This document shows, one piece after another, positions 8,076 to 15,018 of a stretch of 26,313 nucleotides of DNA. The notes beneath the pieces were generated by a model, which saw nothing but the letters and a program-made list of their open reading frames with translations, was not told the DNA's origin and ran no database searches. How positions within the stretch are numbered: the stretch's first letter is position 1; every line of letters starts with the position of its first letter. A program made the position numbers and the translations under genes. Source of the DNA: JAZUOT01 sp045604805 (lineage in GTDB: Bacteria; Bacillota; Clostridia; Oscillospirales; Acutalibacteraceae); contig JAZUOT010000028.1 in the NCBI GenBank assembly GCA_045604805.1, positions 1 through 26,313 on the forward strand, read 5' to 3'.

Positions 8076-9098
8076 TTACCCTTCATTTATAAAACTTTCT
8101 ATCTGTTTTGTAGCAATATTAAGGTCGTAAACAAAGTACCAAACTCCACCGATAGTCTGCCCACTAGAGTTACATTCCGCATTGGGTATGCCTAGATTTT
8201 CAGTAGTTGGTGAACTTGTTGTTAACCAAGCAACATGGCCCAAAATATCGGTGTTACTTAAAGATGTACTACTCTTTTTGAGAATAAGCGAAATAAACTC
8301 AGGGTACTGAGACGGTGATAATGTTTCCTTTGCTCTTTTGTATATGCCATCAATAACTTCGGTCTGTCTCTTATTTCTGCCTAAATCACTATCGGTATAA
8401 CGGTTACGAGAATACGCAAGAGCTTGACAACCATTCAGAAGCTGTGTCCCCGTGCTGCTTATCGGTTCGCCGCTCATCCCTAAATTATTAAGCTCACGGA
8501 TGTATTTATTGGTAACATCTATCTCGTTTGATTCTATGCTAACACTGACACCACCCAGATAATCTATTACCTCCGCAAACTCATAAAAATTAACAGCGAT
8601 GAAGTCTTTTATATTGAGATTGAAATTTGAATTTATTGTTTTTATCATGAGAGGCGCTTTTCCGAAAGCCCAAGCATGGTTAATTTTATCCTTGCCTCGC
8701 CCGTCAATCTGAACATAAGAGTCTCTAGCTATTGATGTGAGCTTTATTTTATTATGTTTCTTATCTAAAGTTAAAATTATTATAGTGTCAGCTCTTCCAG
8801 AATAATCTTCAGATCTAGTATCTAATCCCAACAAAGCAATATTTGTAACATCATTACTATACGTAGCTTCTGCCTCGCTTGCGATGCCGAGGTCCTCACC
8901 TACATCGACCTTCTCAATATTATTTAACATAGAATTAGTGTAAAAATAAGCTGCTATACCTATAGCTAAAATAAGTGCAATAAGCACGCATACCACAATG
9001 ATTGTAGCTTTTTTTGCCTTGCTAGACTTTTTTGCTTTCGGTCTGTTGCTAAACGAATTCATATCAACATATTGATTATCTATAATTTGCCTTTTCAT
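8076..9098 (-). CDS. LytR-CpsA-Psr (LCP) family glycopolymer ligase
   Basis: LCP proteins sit in the cytoplasmic membrane and transfer undecaprenyl-linked glycopolymers (wall teichoic acid, capsule) onto peptidoglycan outside the cell. The 340-aa product has a basic cytoplasmic N terminus, one membrane helix (about 31-53), then the LCP domain: NIALLGLDTR, SGRADTIIILTLD, LTSIARDSYVQIDG, DKINHAWAFG, YLGGVSVSIE and LNGCQALAYSRNRYTDSDLGR, which includes the Arg and Asp residues that bind the lipid pyrophosphate head. An AAAGGG site precedes the ATG. It lies 45 nt downstream of the sugar-1-phosphate transferase gene, so the first membrane step and the final attachment step of a surface polymer are probably co-transcribed. 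Confidence 0.94.
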   Translation of the reverse strand: MKRQIIDNQYVDMNSFSNRPKAKKSSKAKKATIIVVCVLIALILAIGIAAYFYTNSMLNNIEKVDVGEDLGIASEAEATYSNDVTNIALLGLDTRSEDYSGRADTIIILTLDKKHNKIKLTSIARDSYVQIDGRGKDKINHAWAFGKAPLMIKTINSNFNLNIKDFIAVNFYEFAEVIDYLGGVSVSIESNEIDVTNKYIRELNNLGMSGEPISSTGTQLLNGCQALAYSRNRYTDSDLGRNKRQTEVIDGIYKRAKETLSPSQYPEFISLILKKSSTSLSNTDILGHVAWLTTSSPTTENLGIPNAECNSSGQTIGGVWYFVYDLNIATKQIESFINEG

Positions 9099-9143
9099 TT
9101 TTTATTTACCCTTTCTACATGTTTTATCGAACAAACTTAAAGC

Positions 9144-10562
9144 TTAAGCTCCGCTACCACTAAAAACCTCAAGAAATGTTTTGAATATTATTTTAGCGTC
9201 TAATTTAAGACTCCACTGGTTGATATACTGTGAATCAATTTCAACAATATCTTCAAAATCGGATATTTTATTTCTTCCGCTTACCTGCCAAAGACCTGTT
9301 ATACCTGGTTTTAGAGCAAGTCTTCTGCAATGCTTCAATTCATAATTCTCGTATTCGGATTCTGTTGGCGGTCGTGTCCCCACGACACTCATATCACCAC
9401 TTAGCACGTTCAAAAACTGTGGCAATTCATCAATTGACGTTTTTCTTATGAAATGCCCAATACCCTTTATTATCCTAGGGTCATTTTCCATTTTAAACAT
9501 CAAACCGTTCATTTCATTATGTTGCATCAAAGATTCTTTTCGCTGTTCAGCATCGGTATACATAGAGCGAAATTTATATATCTTAAATTTTCTTCCATTT
9601 TTTCCTACCCTAACTTGAGAAAAAAATGCAGGTCCTGGATCTGCTATTTTTATAGCAGGAATAACAAATATTGACACAATAGCCGTAAGAAAAAGTCCAA
9701 CAATAGAAACAAAGATATCCATTAATCTTTTTACAAACAAGTGTACTGGTTCTTTCACGGCCATACCTCTTGTTGCTACCGTATACCCATTAAAATCCCC
9801 TAGAGTTCCTTCAGCATAGCTGGTACAAGTCAAAACATCAAAGTGAGTTATAACTCCAGCTATTAAGCAATTATCTATAAGATCTTTTGGCAACGCACTA
9901 GTATTCGATACCCTTATCAAGACTTCATCCACAACATGCTCCTTTAAAAAATCATTTATATTTTCAGCACCGTACAACATATTGCAGCCACTAAGCTTAC
10001 TGTTTATTGAACCTTTCTTACCATCTAAAACAACAACAGCTGAAATCCAAAAATTTTTGTATTTGTTTGACTTTATATCAGAAATAGTTTTCGACAAAAG
10101 ATCTTCTGTCACAACAAGCAATACCGTTCTCCACGATTTAGCCACTTTAAAATATTTTCTAATGCATATTTTCCATATACAACGGGAAACATAGCACAGA
10201 GCAAAACCGATAATCCACAAACTCAACACTATTTGTCGAGAATAATGCTCAGAGTCTTTTTGAATAAAAAGTACCATAGATATTGACAAAAGTACCATAC
10301 AAATGTAAATAAAGCTTTCCTTTAGTTCATCTAAATATCCTCTTTCCAAGACAGCAAAATATCTCCCTCTTACAAAACCTGTCAAAGAGGATATGAGAAA
10401 TAGAATTATAGAAAACTTTAAGTACGAATCGCTGTAATGGAGCAATGTATAATCATGTTCTTTAATCGTATATGCAAATACACATGATATCTGCAAAACT
10501 AAAATATCGAGTACTAAAAAATCTAAACGACTGTACCAATTAAATAAATTCTTATTTTTCAA
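9144..10562 (-). CDS. Polyprenyl-phosphate sugar-1-phosphate transferase (WbaP/WcaJ-like)
   Basis: This enzyme starts exopolysaccharide or capsule repeat units by moving a sugar 1-phosphate from a nucleotide sugar to undecaprenyl phosphate. The 472-aa protein has four N-terminal membrane helices (about 13-33, 48-66, 84-100, 111-130), a Rossmann-like middle part (about 145-240), a membrane hairpin (about 279-305) and the bacterial sugar transferase domain: GPAFFSQVRVGKNG, IYKFRSMYTDAE, TSIDELPQFLNVLSGDMSVV, GTRPP and KPGITGLWQVSGRN. The start codon is TTG at 10562, with GGGAGGAG 6 nt upstream. The LCP ligase gene follows. No other glycosyltransferases for the polymer lie next to it. The sugar is not predictable. 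Confidence 0.94.
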   Translation of the reverse strand: MKNKNLFNWYSRLDFLVLDILVLQISCVFAYTIKEHDYTLLHYSDSYLKFSIILFLISSLTGFVRGRYFAVLERGYLDELKESFIYICMVLLSISMVLFIQKDSEHYSRQIVLSLWIIGFALCYVSRCIWKICIRKYFKVAKSWRTVLLVVTEDLLSKTISDIKSNKYKNFWISAVVVLDGKKGSINSKLSGCNMLYGAENINDFLKEHVVDEVLIRVSNTSALPKDLIDNCLIAGVITHFDVLTCTSYAEGTLGDFNGYTVATRGMAVKEPVHLFVKRLMDIFVSIVGLFLTAIVSIFVIPAIKIADPGPAFFSQVRVGKNGRKFKIYKFRSMYTDAEQRKESLMQHNEMNGLMFKMENDPRIIKGIGHFIRKTSIDELPQFLNVLSGDMSVVGTRPPTESEYENYELKHCRRLALKPGITGLWQVSGRNKISDFEDIVEIDSQYINQWSLKLDAKIIFKTFLEVFSGSGA

Positions 10563-10641
10563 TATACTCTCCTCCCTATTTCAGGGAACACAAAATAATA
10601 AATCAAAAACATCAATACGCAATATACTAAGGGTGAATCAC

Positions 10642-10788
10642 ATGAATTTTATCATTACATCTGGTTTAACATTGCTTGCAAGTACGTCTATATTATTTTT
10701 TTTAAAAGGCTCTGAAGAACGGAGCTGCGATGATACAATGCAAGAATTGTTTCTGCAGGACCTAAAAAAAAACAATAAACACGATTAA
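10642..10788 (+). CDS. Possible 48-aa single-span membrane peptide
   Basis: A short open frame starts with ATG after a weak AAGGGTGA site. It encodes one hydrophobic segment (residues 3-20, FIITSGLTLLASTSILFF) followed by a charged tail with several Asp, Glu and Lys residues. It is divergent from the sugar transferase gene, with no other gene in this 475-nt gap. The membrane-plus-charged-tail organisation is typical of small membrane proteins, but the start site is weak and no homologue is recalled, so it may be spurious. Confidence 0.4.
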   Translation: MNFIITSGLTLLASTSILFFLKGSEERSCDDTMQELFLQDLKKNNKHD

Positions 10789-11037
10789 CCCACTAACACC
10801 ATTCTACATAATCATATTTTGTTAGTCAATCTTCGACAAGATAGAAAGTTTTGGTTTGAATTTTCACTAAAAAATAACATCAATAGAAACTAAAAATTAG
10901 TATATTTCGAGTTTTTTCGCAAAAAAAAAAATCCAAAAATTCGTACATTTTAACTTTAATGGCATAAATTGCATATACTTCACTTACTAACATTATATTC
11001 CCTGACTAATTAGAGCGTATCAAACAAAATGGTAGAT
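10789..11037. other. AT-rich gap between the small ORF and ricT
   Basis: No gene is visible. There is a run of 11 A (10921-10931; T-run on the minus strand) flanked by a weak imperfect stem (CGAGTTTTTTCG on one side, AAAAATTCG on the other). It could end the minus-strand ricT transcript, but the stem is poor in G/C. Confidence 0.3.
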
Positions 11038-11856
11038 TTAGTCTTTCATTAAAACTTTCACATCTTTCACATTTACATTTATATCCGTATTATTATTATC
11101 TTTACTTTCAAGTTTTACTTTCAAATTCCCAGATAGTAAATTTATATCTGTTACATACCCGTTTCCAGATTCTGTAGAAACATAAGAACCAATTTTAGGC
11201 ATGTGTTTAGTCATATATGCATAGGAGCTTTGTTCATACATCAGGCAACACATCAGCCTTCCACAAGCGCCCGAAATCTTAGTAGGTTTTAGAGATAACC
11301 CTTGTTCTTTAGCCATTTTTATCGATACTGGCTGAAAATCTTCCAAAAACTTCTTGCAACAGAACTCTCTTCCACAAGAACTGATCCCGCCCATAAATCT
11401 GGCTTCATCTCTAACACCCAATTGCCTAAGCTCTATCCTAGTGTTTAATCGTGAAGTCAAATCTTTAAGTAATTTTCTAAAATCAACTCTATCTTCAGAT
11501 GTGAAGTTTATTAGTAACTTTCTTCTATCAAAAGAATATTCAGCATCCAAAATTTTCATATTCAGTCTGTGTTTTTTCACAAGCCTGCGACATACATTAA
11601 CAGCATATTTGCTATCATTTTCAAGCTTTTCTATATTTTCTAAATCTTCTGCAGTTGCTTTACGTATGATTTTTTTTAATGGTTTAGTTATTTTAGATTC
11701 ATCAACTTTTGTATTTTCTAGTACAACTTCTCCGTATTCTTTAGCAAAATTCGTACTTACGATCACCTTATCTCCATTTTTAAATTTAATTCGATTCGGA
11801 GAAAAATGATATATTTTTCTGTTCTTTTTAAAACGAACACCTATTATTTCTTTCAT
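11038..11856 (-). CDS. ricT: RicT / YaaT, PSP1-domain protein
   Basis: RicT (YaaT) forms a complex with RicA and RicF in Bacillus. The complex carries iron-sulfur clusters and is needed for Rny-dependent mRNA processing and for sporulation, competence and biofilm control. The 272-aa product has the N-terminal EIIGVRFKKNRKIYHFSP start and the two cysteine signatures SSCGREFCCKKF and GACGRLMCCLMYE that define the PSP1 domain family. The ATG at 11856 is preferred over an in-frame GTG at 11865 because it matches the family start and has AAGTGA upstream. It begins 21 nt after the holB stop and is the last gene of the run, matching the holB-yaaT order of Bacillus. RicA and RicF are not in the window. 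Confidence 0.93.
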   Translation of the reverse strand: MKEIIGVRFKKNRKIYHFSPNRIKFKNGDKVIVSTNFAKEYGEVVLENTKVDESKITKPLKKIIRKATAEDLENIEKLENDSKYAVNVCRRLVKKHRLNMKILDAEYSFDRRKLLINFTSEDRVDFRKLLKDLTSRLNTRIELRQLGVRDEARFMGGISSCGREFCCKKFLEDFQPVSIKMAKEQGLSLKPTKISGACGRLMCCLMYEQSSYAYMTKHMPKIGSYVSTESGNGYVTDINLLSGNLKVKLESKDNNNTDINVNVKDVKVLMKD

Positions 11857-11877
11857 CAAAATCACTTCTCAGTTAAC

Positions 11878-12744
11878 TTATATATTTTTGGTGATGCCTA
11901 AAGCATTTTTTACCTCTATGCAGAATTGTGTAAGCAATATATTTTTGTTAGCATTCATCGCAAACTTATTTTTGAAACTCAGGAAAGAATTTTGTAGCTC
12001 ATACAGTGTTCTATATGTAAATATTTGTGCAATTTCGTCTTCAATGTCACTTGGATACATCTTGTTTTTAGATTTAATACAAATAGCCTTATCTAAAACT
12101 AAACACATGCGGTCAATGGTATCAACTATTAATTGTCTATCTTTTTCTTTGAACAAAATAGCTGTTTTTAGAAAAAAAGCTCTATGACCTGCAATTAATG
12201 CTCGCAAAAATTCATTAGCCATTTTGGATGCAACTTCATTTTCTTGTTTTCTGTCGCTATGCCCTAATGGGAAAATAGCACATCTAGAGACCACCGTAGG
12301 CAGAAGAGAAGTCGAACTTTCACAAGTAATTATGAATATGACTCCGTTTGGCGGTTCTTCGACAAGCTTTAGAAGCGCATTGCCCGCTGATATTGTCATG
12401 TCTTCAGCATTTTTCAAAATATAAGCCTTGCATGAACTTTCGTTGGGAACTATATAAGAGTCTTCGCTTAAAAACCTCACATCGTCAACTTGCAATGAAC
12501 TGCGTCCAGGTGCGGCAGAAAGCACAGATATGTCTGGGTGATTATCATTATCAGCTTTTTTACATGAACTGCAATTATTACATGGGCGTAAATCTGTTGA
12601 TTTGCATACTAATGATTTTGCTAATAATCTGGCAAGCCCAAAAGTAACACAGTTATCCCCTGTTAACAAAATTGCATGATAAATCCTGTTTTTATTTACA
12701 AGTTCTAAAATATGTTCTTTTACTTGCTCTGTTTTTTTATCCAT
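11878..12744 (-). CDS. holB: DNA polymerase III delta' subunit
   Basis: Delta' is part of the clamp loader that places the beta sliding clamp on DNA during replication. The 288-aa protein has an AAA+ fold with a degenerate Walker A region (GDNCVTFGLARLLAKSL, lacking GKT, as is normal for delta'), a zinc module CNNCSSC with a preceding Cys, the segment NALLKLVEEPPNGVIFIITC, and VSRC at the arginine-finger position. A small C-terminal helical domain follows. AAAGGT precedes the ATG. It lies 16 nt after darA and is followed by ricT, a conserved Firmicutes arrangement that supports the identification. Confidence 0.93.
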   Translation of the reverse strand: MDKKTEQVKEHILELVNKNRIYHAILLTGDNCVTFGLARLLAKSLVCKSTDLRPCNNCSSCKKADNDNHPDISVLSAAPGRSSLQVDDVRFLSEDSYIVPNESSCKAYILKNAEDMTISAGNALLKLVEEPPNGVIFIITCESSTSLLPTVVSRCAIFPLGHSDRKQENEVASKMANEFLRALIAGHRAFFLKTAILFKEKDRQLIVDTIDRMCLVLDKAICIKSKNKMYPSDIEDEIAQIFTYRTLYELQNSFLSFKNKFAMNANKNILLTQFCIEVKNALGITKNI

Positions 12745-12760
12745 TCTTTACCTTTTGGCA

Positions 12761-13084
12761 TTATATTTTTTCAAAATGTTCTATATCTAAAACAAAAACA
12801 GTAGCGGCACTAACATTTACTTCCACAGGCGGCTGCACCTGTTCTTTGTCAGAACACTCAGATAGTGATTGAAGAAATTTTTTTCTCTTGTGGCTTTGGT
12901 TTTTTATCAGGGCCAAAACATCCTGCACCTGTTCTTCTTCTACTCCGCACAGAATAACCGAACCTTCCGCAGACAAAAAACCACTAGTAGATGCAAGATT
13001 TGTCACGCTAAATCCTGCTTTAGTCAATTCTAAATTTACCATTTCAGAATCATCTTTTTGCAAAACGGCTACAACTAATTTCAT
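12761..13084 (-). CDS. darA: Cyclic di-AMP receptor, PII-like (DarA/PstA)
   Basis: This is a trimeric PII-like cytosolic protein that binds the second messenger c-di-AMP; its downstream targets remain unclear. The 107-aa length is standard. Typical segments are MKLVVAVLQKDDSEMV, the nucleotide-binding LASTSGFLSAEGSVILCGVEEE, and the C-terminal PPVEVNVSAATVFVLDIEHFEKI. AAGGAA lies upstream of the ATG. In Bacillus the order is tmk-darA-yaaR-holB. Here tmk and yaaR are absent and holB follows directly after 16 nt. Confidence 0.94.
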   Translation of the reverse strand: MKLVVAVLQKDDSEMVNLELTKAGFSVTNLASTSGFLSAEGSVILCGVEEEQVQDVLALIKNQSHKRKKFLQSLSECSDKEQVQPPVEVNVSAATVFVLDIEHFEKI

Positions 13085-13145
13085 AATGACAAATTCCTTT
13101 TTATACTAAAGTGTTGCCAAATGCTTACCAGTCGCTCTAGTGAGT

Positions 13146-14477
13146 TCAGTATAGCACCTTTATCCGGTCAATTCCATAGTCAAGCAATGCCAATATATTT
13201 TCTTGCTTTATTATTTCCCCAGCTATAGCAAGCGGTATACCTGGAGGACATGGACACAAATTTTGAGCAGAAATTTTGCCAATAGCATCTTTTACATCTA
13301 TATACTTACTTTTTTGTCGTATAGCTTCATACGGAGCTACAGTCAAGTCAACTTGACTTACGAATGGTTTTTTTACCACATTCAAATTTCTGTTTAATTT
13401 AACAGTATTCAGAGCTTTTTCCAATCTTTTAAAATCTCTTTCCACATTAAAAGGAGAGCTAATTAAAACCACACAGTTATCATCATAGAGTTCCGGTTCT
13501 ATTTTGTGCTGTTTTAAATGTTTTGCAAAATATTTTGCATTAAGTCCACATACGGCTGTATTTAGGCAAAGTCTCACATCATCATAAAGCCCGTTAGGTT
13601 GTGCTATTCCTAAAGATTCTGCTATTTTTTTTATGCTCTGTATTTTATTTGTAAGCTTGGTGTATTCCCTTATTCCATTTTCTTTTAGCCATGACGTACA
13701 CATATCAAGCGAGGCCATTATTGGATACGAAGGACTTGTAGAAGCAAACATCATCATTGCTTGTTTTGCATCATCACAAAATGTCCTATCATGAATATTA
13801 AGCCACGCTCCACCGGTCAGTACTGGTAAATTTTTATGGGCAGACAGAGCTACCATAGAGGCACCCAGATCTCCTGGATATAAATCTTTTTCTGGCAAAA
13901 ATTTCAAATGTGAGCCATGCGCTGCATCTACAAGTAGCGGCACAGAAAATTTTTTGCACAGCTGTGCTATGCCTTTTATATCTGCTATACTCCCATAATA
14001 ATCTGGACTTGTTATATACACAGCTTTAGCATCAGGATTTTTTTCTAATGCGCATTTTATATCATTAGCGGTAGGCTGGTTAAAAAAACCAGTAGTAGCA
14101 TCTACGCAAATGCCAACAAAACATGGCATTTGCCCAAGTAAGGCCATAGTATTTACTGCTGAGATATGTATTATCCTAGAACAAATAATTTTGCCACCAG
14201 TAGGTGCTACTATTCTTAACATAGCTTGTATGCAATTGGTGGCTCCACCAGTGCTGTACAAAGTTTTCTCTGCCTTGAATAGCTGGGCTGTTCTTTCTTC
14301 CGCTCTGAGTATGTGCGATGAGGAATAAAATAGCGAATCGGTATCATCCAACTCAGTAATATCTATAGAAAAAAGATCTTTCAAATTAGAATAAGTATTA
14401 TTCTTGTGACCCGGAACATGAAAGGATGACATATTTCTTGCCATATAATTTTCTAAAGCATCAAACAAACTTGTCAT
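13146..14477 (-). CDS. Orn/Lys/Arg decarboxylase family PLP enzyme (YaaO-like)
   Basis: This fold-type I PLP-dependent decarboxylase of the arginine/lysine/ornithine family makes a polyamine precursor or a related amine. Visible features in the 443-aa protein are FHVPGHKN (19-26), STGGATN (75-81), LVDAAHGSH (182-190, PLP-binding Asp184 and His187), and the Schiff-base Lys215 in LSAHKNLPVLTGGAWLNI. The C-terminal domain carries CPCPPGIPLAIAGE. It is shorter than the large inducible decarboxylases and matches the compact YaaO/SpeA-like group. It lies 8 nt after the phosphoesterase gene with no clear ribosome binding site, so coupled translation is likely. It sits upstream of darA as yaaO does in Bacillus. 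The exact substrate is not resolved. Confidence 0.9.
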   Translation of the reverse strand: MTSLFDALENYMARNMSSFHVPGHKNNTYSNLKDLFSIDITELDDTDSLFYSSSHILRAEERTAQLFKAEKTLYSTGGATNCIQAMLRIVAPTGGKIICSRIIHISAVNTMALLGQMPCFVGICVDATTGFFNQPTANDIKCALEKNPDAKAVYITSPDYYGSIADIKGIAQLCKKFSVPLLVDAAHGSHLKFLPEKDLYPGDLGASMVALSAHKNLPVLTGGAWLNIHDRTFCDDAKQAMMMFASTSPSYPIMASLDMCTSWLKENGIREYTKLTNKIQSIKKIAESLGIAQPNGLYDDVRLCLNTAVCGLNAKYFAKHLKQHKIEPELYDDNCVVLISSPFNVERDFKRLEKALNTVKLNRNLNVVKKPFVSQVDLTVAPYEAIRQKSKYIDVKDAIGKISAQNLCPCPPGIPLAIAGEIIKQENILALLDYGIDRIKVLY

Positions 14478-14485
14478 TTTTTATC

Positions 14486-14965
14486 TTAGTTTTCAGGTAT
14501 GTCAGAAATATTTATTATATCCATGGTAATAGCATCATCTACATCTAGTATTGCAAAAGTGCCATATTTTCCATTTGCAGTACCTGGATTTAATACGTAC
14601 ATTCCTTCAATAAAATCACAAACCGCTACATGCGTATGTCCGAACAAAACAACATCTGCATTTTGTTCCTTGGCTTTGCAGAGAATTGTGTTAAGTGAAA
14701 ATTCCACCTTATATGTGTAACCGTGATTCATAAAAAGTCTTTTTCCATTGAATTCAACTACAATATTTTCTGGGAAATCAGCAGACAAATCACAATTTCC
14801 TCTGACAGCAATAACTCGTTTTTCTGGGAAATCTTTTTTTAATTTTTCCACATCATTTGAACCATCGCCGCAATGAAGTACAACATCTACATCCGGTTGA
14901 GAATTAACTGCCTTATAAACATTTCTGTATGCATTATGACTGTCTGATATTACGATAGCCTTCAT
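14486..14965 (-). CDS. YfcE/MJ0936-type metallophosphoesterase
   Basis: This 159-aa calcineurin-like phosphodiesterase has the metal-binding motifs in order: ISDSHN (D8, H10), LHCGD, VRGNCD, FMNHG and FGHTH. Members hydrolyse phosphodiester bonds in vitro, but their cellular substrate is generally unknown. AAGGAG lies upstream. The ATG at 14965 is 11 nt after it, and the ATG at 14974 only 2 nt after it, so the former is preferred and gives the canonical MKAIVISDSH start. It is co-directional with, and 8 nt from, the decarboxylase gene. Confidence 0.93.
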   Translation of the reverse strand: MKAIVISDSHNAYRNVYKAVNSQPDVDVVLHCGDGSNDVEKLKKDFPEKRVIAVRGNCDLSADFPENIVVEFNGKRLFMNHGYTYKVEFSLNTILCKAKEQNADVVLFGHTHVAVCDFIEGMYVLNPGTANGKYGTFAILDVDDAITMDIINISDIPEN

Positions 14966-15018
14966 TTTAAACATGTCTCCTTAAAGTAATTATCATAATG
15001 TTTGCTATGATACTAAAT

